A stretch of DNA of 38,443 nucleotides, taken from DATJHM01 sp035493895. GTDB lineage: Bacteria; Chloroflexota; Ktedonobacteria; Ktedonobacterales; Ktedonobacteraceae. Each line of letters starts with the position of its first letter. The first letter of the stretch is position 1. The notes beneath the pieces are model-generated. The model saw only the letters and a program-made list of their open reading frames with translations. It made no database searches and was not told the origin of the DNA. Below are positions 8,849 to 18,400 of the stretch, piece by piece. The stretch is taken from the NCBI GenBank assembly GCA_035493895.1, contig DATJHM010000038.1, positions 1 through 38,443 on the forward strand, given 5' to 3'. Position numbers and translations under genes: made by a program.

Positions 8849-11800
8849 TTACGGCAACTTCCAGATCTTGACATTCGTAAAGACCACCGAGGTTGTCTTC
8901 GAGAAATCGACGGCAAACAGTCCGAATGCGCCACTGGTAGAAGTGCTATCAGTAACATGGGTCAGCAAACTACCATTCACATAGAGATAGATATCCGGAC
9001 CTTTGGCGATCACCGTCAGCGACATACTCTGGCCTCCATTGACATTCAGACTGGGATGGGAACCAACCACCTGTTGCGGAGGTCCTACCAGATCATATGA
9101 ACCATTATCCACATGGAAACGGTATATCTTGCGAAAAATCAGACCTCCACCATTGCTAGCGGAACTGGTAATCGTCATTTGCGCCTGAAAGGCAAAATCA
9201 CTCCCGGTTAAATTCTGCGCCATGCAAGGCACAACGGTATTTGATGCGTTGGTTGCAACCTGATAGCCGCCACCAGCATAGGTACAACCCAGGGACGCAG
9301 AGCCAGCTATCGTCCAACCACCATTATCCGAGCCATTCATCGATGAGGCATACACCGGAGTGCCACTGGTAGAAGCGGCATAGAGGTTCTGTACCGGTGT
9401 TGGTGTCGGCGTCGGTTTCGGTGTCGGCTTCGGCGTCGGTTTCGGTGTTGGCGTCGGTGTCGGCTTCGGCGTCGGCGTGGGCACACTAGCACTGCCGCTC
9501 GGATTCCAGATTTCAATGCCACTGACCGTGGGATAATTAGCGCCCGCCCGGGTAAAGGCAATCACGATCTGACCACTGCTGTTCGCTGCGACCGTAAAAC
9601 TTTTCTGCATGGCCGTCTTGTAGCCCGCCGTGGCGTAGATATCGAAATTGGTCAGTACCTGGGTACCATTGATTGCCACATTGAAGACACGCGCGCCTGT
9701 CGTATGGAAAGCATACTCGTCCATATCGAGGGCAACCGTATAATTTGTTCCCGGACTGAGATTGGGAATCGTATAGGTGAAGGAAATGCCCCAGAGGGTG
9801 GTCTGCCAGACCTCCTGGGGTATGGCTTCAGACACGTGGCTGGTATTGATCGCAGAAGTATCCGAGGACGCGTAGCCCTGGTTAAAGTCGGTATCTGCCA
9901 CGAATTTGCCGGACCCGGTGCCGCCCGCATCAATCGCGGTCACCAGCGTGCCAGAAGGTGCTGGAGCGGGTATGGGCGTTGGTGTTGGTTTCGGCGTCGG
10001 CGTCGGCGTCGGCGTTGGTTTCGGCGTCGGCGTTGGTTTCGGCGTAGCCACGGGCGCTGGTGGTGGTGCTGTCACGGGCACTACCGTTGGCGTTGCCGCA
10101 GGCTTCGGTGTTGGTTTCGGCGTCGGCTTCGGTGTTGGTTTCGGCGTCGGCGTCGGTTTCGGTGTTGACGTTGGCGTCAGTTTCGGCATCGGTGTCGGAG
10201 TAGGCAACTTCTGGTGGGATGCCGCCTGAGATGCCGCCTGAGCAGCGGCATGCACATTCATCATACTGATGATCGATTGGTTCGAGGTCGAAAAGAAAGC
10301 GGTAACCACAATACAGACCAATGCAACGCTCAGCAAGATATATGAACGCTTGCTCACCGCGAAATCGTGCGTCACAGGCTTTGCCTGTGGTTGTACAAAC
10401 GAACCAGGCGATGGGGGGAGCGGCATGTTTCCTGCATCAAATGGCGACTGCCTGGTCTCAATACGCCCTGAGGCTTGCAGCGATGCCTGGGCGGGCGCAG
10501 GAGGAGAAAGAGGGCTGGCAAGCGGGGCCTGCACAGAGACTGACTGAATTGTTGGGATGGAGGAAAAGGACGCCATCGATACGTCGTTATACCTCGCCTG
10601 ATCCTGCTGACCAGGTGATGATCGATTTACCGACGCACTTCTCTGTACCCCATCCAGGCTCTGAGAAATTCTCTGCATAAAAGAGAATGATGGTAGCTCT
10701 TCCTCTTCCTCTTTCCTCGCCCATTTGGGACGTTCCGCGGGCTCCTCTTTCCCCATCCATTTGGGAGACTCGGCCTTCTCTTCTTTGCCGCTCAATTGAG
10801 AGCGTTTGCCTTTCTCCCCCTGACCTGCCAGCGCATTCTTCTCTTCAGGTACGAGCGTGACCTCTTCCTCCTGGCTGACAAGGAATGATTGCCCTGCCTC
10901 TGCGTTGCCAGAGGAGAACTGCGCTAGCGTCATCTCTTCCTCTGCCAGGGGCAATTGTGAAAGGTCAACTTCCTCCTTTGCATCACGTCCCTGGGAGCGT
11001 CTGGCCTTCTCCTCTTTGCCAGAGGGGAGCCTCGCTAACTCGATCTCTTCCTCTACGAAGGGCAGTTGCGAGAGTTCGGCTTCTTCCTCCAGAGTGTTAG
11101 GCTTCGCCTCTTCTTCCCCAAAGGAGAGTTGTGAAAGCTCCGCCTCTTCTTCCCCAAAGGAGAGTTGTGAAAGCTCCACCTCTTCTTCTGCCAGGGGCAA
11201 TTCCACGCGGGTGGCGTCTTCCTCCTGGCTGCTAAGCTCTGCCTCTTCTTTCCCAAAGGAGAGGGGTGAAAACTCCATCTCTTCTTCTGCGAAAGGCAAT
11301 TGTGAGAGGTCAACGTCTTCCTCTTTAGCTTTAGAGGGAGCCGAAGAAGCAACGATATCGTTGAGCCATTCCAGGGATGGGGAAATATCATCATCCTCAA
11401 AAAGGCCAGGAGACGAGGACGACAGATTGCGCCGAGCAGTTTGCTTAGCCACACCGCCCCCATCCTGCTGAGAGGCAACAGGCGGTTCTGCGAAAGGACT
11501 TAGAGAGGCTTTGTTCACTTGATATGGTGAAGGCACCTCACCCCCTGGAGAGCGACCAGGCGCAGTATCCCCAAGGGCCTGGGACAATGGATCGCGTTCT
11601 GACTCCTTGCGTGCAGCCGCCTGAGAGGGAGTGGGCCTGGCAGCTGGCGTAAGTGGGACGGTCCTCTTAGGAATCCGGACGGCCGCCTGATGGTCAGTAC
11701 GGGGTATGATATGCTTAAATGGAAACGGTGGAGGCGCAGGCCGTACCGCTTCTTCCAGCGCCGCCAGGAACGCCGCGACATCGGCATACCGATCCCCCGG

Positions 11801-12550
11801 CTTTTTGGAGAGGGCTTTGAGCATCACACTCTCAAGCGGTTTTGGCAACGTCGCCACGAACTGCGTCGGTGGAATCGGGGCTGGCGTAGTATAGCGCTGC
11901 CACAGATACGACAGATCGTGGGCCGTAAAAGGGAGTTTGCCGGTAATCAGCTCATAAAACAGGCAGGCCAGAGCATACTGATCACTGGAGGGAGAGGCGT
12001 TCCCCGTCAGTTGTTCCGGGGCCATGTAACTGATCACGCGATCATCCGGCTGACTCTCGAGCACGAGTTCGTTGATGATCTCATGCAGGCTGAAGTCGGC
12101 CAGCACTGCCTCTCCCTGCGCATTAAGAAAGACATTTTCTGGCTTGACCCGCTGATGGACGATATTTTGACTATGAGCATAACTCAGAGCGCTACCTACC
12201 TCTAAAACGAGAGCGAGCGCGGTATCAAGAAGAAAGTGCTCCGGGGCCACCTGCTCCAACTGCTGACGTAAAGACCCCGCCGGAAAATACTCGCTCACGA
12301 CATACGGCTTGCCCTCTTCTATACCAATGTCAAGGATAGGCACAATATGTGGGTGAGAGAGACGCTTGAACTTTCGCGCATGATAGGGAAAGTCCTCCGC
12401 TGCTATATCGGGATGGCAACATTGGGCATCGTAGATCTTGAGGAGAACCTTATGCTCAGGTTCATGCGCGGTATAAGAAAGATAGATATCGCGGGCGGCC
12501 TTGCGTGTCAGATGTGTTGTAAGATAATACTGATTGAAGGTATAAATCAT
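8849..12550 (-). CDS. transmembrane pseudokinase with extracellular malectin-like and LamG-like modules
   Basis: The 1233-residue product begins with a Ser/Thr kinase-like domain (about 5-270). The ATP-site lysine (K38, LLKIY) and MAPE motif remain, but the glycine loop is unrecognisable. The catalytic HRD reads HQR (132-134), so the proton-acceptor Asp is lost, and DFG reads DFS (152-154). A long acidic repeat region follows, then one membrane helix (around residues 735-757), a proline/threonine linker, a malectin-like domain, a second such linker, and a beta-sandwich domain like LamG or DUF1080. The sensing part should be outside and the kinase fold inside. The start at 12550 has GCAGGA about 8 bases upstream; ATG at 12568 is an alternative. 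It is divergent from the kinase-TIR gene. It may be a glycan sensor signalling by binding; weak residual activity cannot be excluded. Confidence 0.85.
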   Translation of the reverse strand: MIYTFNQYYLTTHLTRKAARDIYLSYTAHEPEHKVLLKIYDAQCCHPDIAAEDFPYHARKFKRLSHPHIVPILDIGIEEGKPYVVSEYFPAGSLRQQLEQVAPEHFLLDTALALVLEVGSALSYAHSQNIVHQRVKPENVFLNAQGEAVLADFSLHEIINELVLESQPDDRVISYMAPEQLTGNASPSSDQYALACLFYELITGKLPFTAHDLSYLWQRYTTPAPIPPTQFVATLPKPLESVMLKALSKKPGDRYADVAAFLAALEEAVRPAPPPFPFKHIIPRTDHQAAVRIPKRTVPLTPAARPTPSQAAARKESERDPLSQALGDTAPGRSPGGEVPSPYQVNKASLSPFAEPPVASQQDGGGVAKQTARRNLSSSSPGLFEDDDISPSLEWLNDIVASSAPSKAKEEDVDLSQLPFAEEEMEFSPLSFGKEEAELSSQEEDATRVELPLAEEEVELSQLSFGEEEAELSQLSFGEEEAKPNTLEEEAELSQLPFVEEEIELARLPSGKEEKARRSQGRDAKEEVDLSQLPLAEEEMTLAQFSSGNAEAGQSFLVSQEEEVTLVPEEKNALAGQGEKGKRSQLSGKEEKAESPKWMGKEEPAERPKWARKEEEEELPSFSFMQRISQSLDGVQRSASVNRSSPGQQDQARYNDVSMASFSSIPTIQSVSVQAPLASPLSPPAPAQASLQASGRIETRQSPFDAGNMPLPPSPGSFVQPQAKPVTHDFAVSKRSYILLSVALVCIVVTAFFSTSNQSIISMMNVHAAAQAASQAASHQKLPTPTPMPKLTPTSTPKPTPTPKPTPKPTPKPTPKPAATPTVVPVTAPPPAPVATPKPTPTPKPTPTPTPTPKPTPTPIPAPAPSGTLVTAIDAGGTGSGKFVADTDFNQGYASSDTSAINTSHVSEAIPQEVWQTTLWGISFTYTIPNLSPGTNYTVALDMDEYAFHTTGARVFNVAINGTQVLTNFDIYATAGYKTAMQKSFTVAANSSGQIVIAFTRAGANYPTVSGIEIWNPSGSASVPTPTPKPTPTPTPKPTPKPTPKPTPTPTPVQNLYAASTSGTPVYASSMNGSDNGGWTIAGSASLGCTYAGGGYQVATNASNTVVPCMAQNLTGSDFAFQAQMTITSSASNGGGLIFRKIYRFHVDNGSYDLVGPPQQVVGSHPSLNVNGGQSMSLTVIAKGPDIYLYVNGSLLTHVTDSTSTSGAFGLFAVDFSKTTSVVFTNVKIWKLP
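9405..9484 (-). repeat. coding repeat: second proline/threonine linker
   Basis: Imperfect tandem 6- and 12-base units (ggtgtc, ggcgtc, ggtttc) encode PTPTPKPTP repeats on the minus strand between the two extracellular domains of the pseudokinase. They form an extended, wall-spanning type linker and are likely to vary in length between strains. Confidence 0.85.
9960..10206 (-). repeat. coding repeat: first proline/threonine/lysine linker
   Basis: A long run of gtcggc, gttggt and ttcggc units encodes PTPKPTP repeats on the minus strand, just outside the membrane segment of the pseudokinase. A short Val/Ala/Pro-rich break (about 10040-10100) divides it in two. This is protein-coding repeat, not a CRISPR or satellite. 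Confidence 0.85.
10690..11330 (-). repeat. coding repeat: acidic 12-residue units in the pseudokinase
   Basis: The cytoplasmic region between the kinase-like fold and the membrane helix is built from repeats of the type LSQLSFGEEEAE. The clearest DNA copies are two 36-base units at 11107-11142 and 11143-11178 that differ at very few positions. Units farther away are diverged. The hydrophobic-acidic alternation would suit a docking region. Confidence 0.8.
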
Positions 12551-12911
12551 AAAGTGATCCTGCCCCATACAACGATAACGAATACCTATGAGTCTGTATA
12601 AAACTATAAAAGGGACAACATAGTCCATTACACAGTGTACATAAGAGTTTCAAGGAATGGAGCAAAATTTTTATGCTTTTTCAGCGGCAAAATATGAAGA
12701 AGTTTCTGGAGCCGATAGGGCTGATTGCAAATACGCAAAGTTTATAATAGTGGTGTGACATTGCAGAATGATTGGCGTTCGCATGCCATATAGTTTTCTT
12801 GAAGCTGCGCCCAGGCTACCTTCCCAGCACAGGTTTTGGGTTCACACGCGACCTGTCCTTCCGTGAAATGTATCGGCGTGAGAGTGCGCTTGCGCTAGAA
12901 GGATAGAGACT
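12551..12911. other. divergent promoter region of pseudokinase and kinase-TIR genes
   Basis: No gene is seen here. On the minus strand TTGAAA (12648-12653) and TAATGG (12625-12630) are 17 bases apart and could drive the pseudokinase. On the plus strand a consensus TATAAT (12743-12748) has no good partner hexamer at 17 bases. AAGGA lies about 8 bases before the ATG at 12912. Both promoter readings are tentative. Confidence 0.35.
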
Positions 12912-14627
12912 ATGATTGCTTGCAGTACATGTGGCAAAGAGAATCAAGTAAATGCACGTTTCTGCAACTGGTGCGGAGCAGCAATGCCCCCCGGCACGAT
13001 TACCGGTCGCCTCCCTTCACAGGCGTTACTCAATAATGGGCGCTATATCGTAATAAAATTGCTAGGGCAGGGAGGTATGGGAGCGGTCTACAAGGCACTG
13101 GATCTCCACGCACAGCAACGCGTCGTAGCCATAAAAGAGATGGGGCAGAACGGACTCTCCAAGCAAGAACTGCGGGAAGCGATCGCCAGTTTTACCCATG
13201 AAGCGACACTGCTTGCCCATCTCAGTCATCCCAGTCTGCCGCGCATCTATCAGCAATTTGCGGAGAATAGCAGACGTTACCTGGTGATGGATTTCATCGA
13301 AGGCACAACGCTAGAGCAACACCACAGCATCTATCAGCAGCAGGGAAAGCGCATACCGATCATACCTATGCTGGATATTGCGATACAGCTCTGTTCTGTG
13401 CTGGACTATCTCCATATGCAGCAGCCGCCAATCATTTTTCGGGATTTGAAGCCGGATAATATTATGTTGACGCCTCGGGGACAGGCGTATCTCGTTGATT
13501 TCGGTATAGCGCGTTTATTTAAGCCCGGTCAGGCGAAAGACACGATAGCCCTGGGTTCGCCAGGATACGCACCACCTGAACAATATCATCAGGCAACCTC
13601 CCCCCGCTCCGACATCTATAGCCTTGGAGCAGTGTTACACCAGCTCCTGACAGGAGACGATCCATCGCAAACGCCATTCCAATTTAAGACCTTCTCAATC
13701 AACATCCCCATCCTGGAAGCGCTCGTTATGAGCATGGTCCAAATCAACGAGTTCGAACGTCCTGCCAGTATGAAAAGAGTGCGCGAAATTCTGCAACGTA
13801 TCGCACAGAAACTCACACAGAATAAAGCAGACATGGCAGAGAAACAGAGAGCGCAGAACATAGCGCAGCCCCCCAGCATCGGCCCCATTAACATCTATGT
13901 GCTTACCTCAACGACCCAACAAGATCAGCAAATCTGGCAATCTATTCAAAACCAGTTAGAGGCGCTGATCAGCAACATCCCCAACATCCACATTTACCAT
14001 AACTGTACACCCTCCCAGCAAGATAGCAATGCGCGCAACGATGCTATCGATCGCGCCGACATGCTCCTTGCGGTCCTCAGTGAAGACTTTTTGACCTCGT
14101 CTGCTTGTATGGCTGATGTGAAGAGAGCCCTTGATCGTGTCGGAACGCGTGAGGTGAAAATACTCTCGCTCGTAGCGCATCCGTGTGCCTGGCAAAAAAC
14201 GCCGCTGGCTGCTATTCCGCAGGTGCTCCCCAACCCGATTACGCATCTCAGCCTGTACGCACAAGAGCAACATATTTCGGCGGCCGCCAGAGCGATACGA
14301 AAACAGCTTGCAGCCTTACTCTTGGCTGGACAACAGGCAGGCCCGATGAACCTGTTGCAGTGGCTGATGTGGCAATTATATGGCAACGGTGGCACCAGTT
14401 GCCCATACTTTGTGGTACAGCAATATGCCCTGAAATATATTCGCCCCACAGGACACACAGGAGGTTTTTTTCAGTTACTCAACCTCAGAACAGGCCAGGT
14501 CATGGCCAATTACTCCATCAGTTCCCACAACAGTACACGTCTCATCCCCCTATTACGGATCATCGCGCCATCGTGCACCGCTCCACTCTATGTGCTGGGC
14601 GTTGCGATGCGCACACACCCACAATAA
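12912..14627 (+). CDS. zinc ribbon-Ser/Thr kinase-TIR-like fusion protein
   Basis: The 571-residue protein has three parts. A zinc ribbon uses C4, C7, C18 and C21. The Hanks-type kinase domain (about 44-305) keeps the glycine loop (GQGGMG), K75, the helix-C Glu E97, FRDLKPDN with catalytic D178 and N183, and DFG at D196, so it should be active. A TIR-like domain (about 326-445) has a recognisable core (ADMLLAVLSEDFLTSSAC, then KRAL and PCAW motifs) as in bacterial TIR domains with kinase or NTPase partners. Its first strand lacks the usual FISY pattern, and the catalytic Glu position appears to be Asp (near residue 402), so NADase activity is doubtful. The last 120 residues are unassigned. 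No membrane segment is seen. It is divergent from the pseudokinase and convergent with the next gene. Confidence 0.87.
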   Translation: MIACSTCGKENQVNARFCNWCGAAMPPGTITGRLPSQALLNNGRYIVIKLLGQGGMGAVYKALDLHAQQRVVAIKEMGQNGLSKQELREAIASFTHEATLLAHLSHPSLPRIYQQFAENSRRYLVMDFIEGTTLEQHHSIYQQQGKRIPIIPMLDIAIQLCSVLDYLHMQQPPIIFRDLKPDNIMLTPRGQAYLVDFGIARLFKPGQAKDTIALGSPGYAPPEQYHQATSPRSDIYSLGAVLHQLLTGDDPSQTPFQFKTFSINIPILEALVMSMVQINEFERPASMKRVREILQRIAQKLTQNKADMAEKQRAQNIAQPPSIGPINIYVLTSTTQQDQQIWQSIQNQLEALISNIPNIHIYHNCTPSQQDSNARNDAIDRADMLLAVLSEDFLTSSACMADVKRALDRVGTREVKILSLVAHPCAWQKTPLAAIPQVLPNPITHLSLYAQEQHISAAARAIRKQLAALLLAGQQAGPMNLLQWLMWQLYGNGGTSCPYFVVQQYALKYIRPTGHTGGFFQLLNLRTGQVMANYSISSHNSTRLIPLLRIIAPSCTAPLYVLGVAMRTHPQ

Positions 14628-14649
14628 GGACCGCAAACAAACGAGCGCA

Positions 14650-15153
14650 TCAATGGACCGCACGGGGAACCAACGTTGGAGTGAGAAGATATCCTTTCCG
14701 ATACATGGCCTTCACAGTCAAAGCAAAACCATGCTTCTTGAGAATAGTATCCACCCCATAATGTTCTTTTGCTACTCTGCGCACCATTTTCAGTTCGCGC
14801 TCAAGAGCAGCATTGCCTTGCAAAGCGCTCTGCTCAAGATGCCTGTTCCAGCGATCAATCTGTGGTGCAAGGATAGTAATAACATCCTCATGAGAGGTAG
14901 TATTGAGTAAGCGACGAAAAACTGCTTCTGAACAACGCAGACCGGCCAGGAGTTCAGCATAGTTTGCTCCATGTGGTGCGCGCAACAGGAGGAACAGCAG
15001 GCGAAACGCCCCCTTGGAAAAGCGACATTGAGCCTGAATGCGGTCAGGACCCAGCAAAGTCACAATGCGTTCGTCAGCATTCAACATCAACCGAAATCCA
15101 TCAGTAAGAGCTGGCACCTCCGCAGGAGAGAGATGCACAAATTGAGTCCGCAT
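14650..15153 (-). CDS. small protein with a winged-helix-like C-terminal region
   Basis: The 167-residue protein has no clear family match that I can name. The pattern FRLLFLLLRAPHGANYAELL, a central helix and a closing VKAMYRKGYLL resemble the OmpR/PhoB winged helix (start EFxLLxLL, end VRGxGYxL), but an extra 40 residues lie between recognition-type helix and wing. No receiver domain is present. AGGAG lies 8 bases before the ATG. It converges on the kinase-TIR gene with only 22 bases between stops and is divergent from the VirD4-like gene, so it could regulate either. DNA binding is my inference from the pattern alone. Confidence 0.7.
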   Translation of the reverse strand: MRTQFVHLSPAEVPALTDGFRLMLNADERIVTLLGPDRIQAQCRFSKGAFRLLFLLLRAPHGANYAELLAGLRCSEAVFRRLLNTTSHEDVITILAPQIDRWNRHLEQSALQGNAALERELKMVRRVAKEHYGVDTILKKHGFALTVKAMYRKGYLLTPTLVPRAVH

Positions 15154-15442
15154 AAGTGCATACTCCTAAATCTTTTACTACGACTGCTTGTGTTTCAAGG
15201 ATAGCAGAAGGAGAGCGAGACGAGCAGAGGAATGCAGGGACAGTTTTGCACGCCACGAGGTTGGTATAACCCCAGCATTGGCGCAGGCCGAAGCACAAAA
15301 AGCCTACTTTTCGCGGCAAAGACTGAAGAAAAAGATGCACAGGGAGTAGGCACTTTCTCTGGCACGCCCATCTACACTTAGTGGTAAGATACCTTTATTC
15401 GCGGCTTCGGCCACAGTTAGAGAATTTGTTGCATACGATGAT

Positions 15443-18400
15443 GTGAAAGGAGAGCTAGCGCATCGAGCAGAGCAATATGCCCGCATGCCTGCGTCATTCA
15501 CGTTAATGGATACAAAACCAGCTATATTTGCGACCCCGTGGCCCACACTTGCGCTCCACATTATTCCACCGCTTCATTCGAGTACAGAGCATGCCATTGC
15601 CCTCGAAGCAACGATGCAAAGCCTCGTACTCGATCAGCAACATCCCATCGCGTTAGAGCTCGTCGGTACAAACGAACGCCGCAGCTTTATCGTACGTGCA
15701 ACCTCTCAAGCTGCACTCGACCATGCTGAAGCGCTGTTGCGTGCTCAGTACCCCCAGAGCGAGATTCGCCCACTCAAAACACATGAAGATGCATTCCGGC
15801 TTGATCCAGATGAGGCGATTAGCGCGGTTGAACTGGTGGCAGGAACAGCTTCCTTTCTCCCTCTCCGTACCTGGCAAGAGGCACAGAAAGAAGGAACAGA
15901 CCCCTTGCTCGGACTGCTGGCTGCCATGGGACACCTGCCAGAGCGCACTCGTGTTATCGCTCAACTTGGTCTCATACCAGCGGTCAGTGATTGGTCGCGT
16001 TGGAACTTGCGGCGAGCGATAGAAAATCCACTGGAGACAGAACGCAGAGCAAAAGAGAGAGAACGCATGATTGCGCTCTTTGCCAATAACTTCAGCAATA
16101 CCGTTTTTATCAATATTGGTATTCTGGTCGGATTCCTTTTCCTTGTGCGCACGTATATCCCCAAAGGGGTAATAGAAGCAATTACAAAAATACTCACAGG
16201 GAAAGGCACGCAGATACCGTCTGCGCAACTCAACCAGCTTATCCTGTATGTGGGGGGTATCGTCCTTCTGGAAGTCCTGCTTATTCTGGCCTATGTTATC
16301 GTCCACAATAAATTTTTCATGCAGCGTACGATGTACGATCCTCGAGTTGTCTCCCAGAAAATTTCACGCATAGCATACCGTACCAGCTTACGTCTCTATG
16401 TGATCGGGCCAAAGACGAACTGGAGCACACAAGCCGTAACGCAGCACAAGGAAGATACAAAAACGCAGAACAAAATACGCAAAGAACTCATGTTGCGTAT
16501 GGTTGCAGCCTATCGACAATTTCATATGGCCAACGGCGCTTTTTTTGTCCCCAAAGAGATCTCCGCCCAGTCAGCAGTCCATCTGCTCACCGTCAGTCCA
16601 CGAGGCGATGCAGGATGGGCAAAAGGATTGCGCAAATCGCGCCATATGATCAGCGTAGATGCCCTGGCGACCCTCTGGCATATGCCGCCGCCTCAAGCCT
16701 TGCCAGAACTTGCCCTGGTCGAACATCGCCGGGCGCGCACCCTCTTGATTCCCCCGGCAGTGACGTATCAATGCCAGGGGCGACCAGCCATTGGATACTC
16801 AGAGCATGCCGGTTATCGCCTGCCTTTTGCCCTGACACCTGAGTTTTTTACCTTCCATACGCTCTTTGGCGGAAAAGCTGGCGAGGGCAAAAGTACATTT
16901 ATCCAATATATTGCACAGGAAGCCATGCAGCTAGGGGGGTTGGTATTGATTGATCCCTTTGGCGATCTTTGTGAGCAAGTTTTAAAGCTGGTACCCGTTG
17001 AGCGGGCCGAAGATGTCGTTTTTATTGATCTTGCCGATTCGCAATACTCGGTAGGTCTCAATCCCCTGGATGTTACCCCTGGACATGGGCGCGATAAATT
17101 CATCACTGACCTGCTCAAAATGCTGGCGCAAATCTGGATGACCAGCTGGAATGCAAAAATGGAAAATGCATTCGAGATGAGTTTGCGTACCCTGTTCGAA
17201 GCCAACAAAATTCTGATCGCCCAGGATCCTGAGCACGGGCCCGGTTTACAATACACGCTGCTAGACATCTTACCCCTGCTCACCAATACGGACTTCTGCC
17301 ACACGCTCTTACAGGAAATATCGGACGACTACCTGCATCGCTGGTGGCACGAATACTACGAGCCACTATCCTCTATACAGCAGCGTGATGTGATCAACCC
17401 CATTGCAACCAAAGTGGCAAAATTTGAAAGCCTCATTGCCCGGCGCATCCTCGGGCAGAGCGTATCGACGCTCAACATACCGCGCATGATAGAGCAACGC
17501 AAGATCATATTGTTCAAGCTTGCCAGAGGTATTGTGGGCAATGAGGTTGCCTCTATGGTTGGTGCCACCTTACTCAGCCTGATTCAAAATACGCTGGAAG
17601 CGCAAGAACGGCAGCAATACATAGGTACGGCACGTCTTCCTATCATCATCGATGAGTTCCAGCGCGTCGCGGGCGCGGATTATCGGACCCTATCTGAGCT
17701 CCATAAATACGGGGCAACCTTCTTTCTTGGCACGCAGTCATTCGAGTATTTGCAAAAAGTCAACCCGCTTTTGTGGCCAACCCTACAAGCCAATGTCAGG
17801 CAGTTTGTGGCCTTTAATATGTCTGCGCAAGATGCCCATCTTATCTCGAAAGAGCTAGGAGTAGACCAGGAAGATATCCTCCATCTTGATATCAGCACCT
17901 GCTATGTTTCGGTCCTTGCGGCCGGGAGACGGCAGCCAACCTTCTCATTGAAACTCAATGCGCCCTCTACCGTCAACGCCGTGCTGGCTGAAAGCGTACG
18001 CACGCACTGCCGCATTCGTTATACACGCCCGATTGCTGAAGTAGATAAACAACTGAGCGATGCCATGTTGCGCAGTATTCGCATGGTACCCCAGCCAGAC
18101 GCACATCTTCCACAGGTGCCAGAGGTCCTCCCTCCCGCCGCGCCTGTACCGCCACTGGCACTCTCAACGAAAGATCCCACATCGCCGTTGGCGGAGGAGG
18201 AGGGAAACGAGGGTACCAGATATCGAGTACGACGAGAACGTCCCGGCCACGACAACCGTGAAGCCACACGTCGTCTGGTAGCCTATCGCGAGCGGAGCGG
18301 GCAATGGAGTAACGCGGAAGATATTGAGCACATGGAGGAAGAAACCACGTCACCGAATCTGTTAGAACTGCTTGAGTCCTGGGAAGGATTATCAGATGAG

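Noticed and set aside
9405..10206. Short GC-rich repeats that could be mistaken for a CRISPR array or minisatellite
   Set aside because: They have no constant-length repeats with unique spacers, and in the minus-strand frame they encode PTPKP linkers continuous with recognisable domains.
9906..10229. Plus-strand open frame rich in GVGVGFG
   Set aside because: It is the reverse reading of the proline/threonine linker of the pseudokinase and has no ribosome site or domain.
15653..16306. 217-codon minus-strand frame inside the VirD4-like gene
   Set aside because: It is antisense to a well-supported coding region, with no family features or ribosome site.
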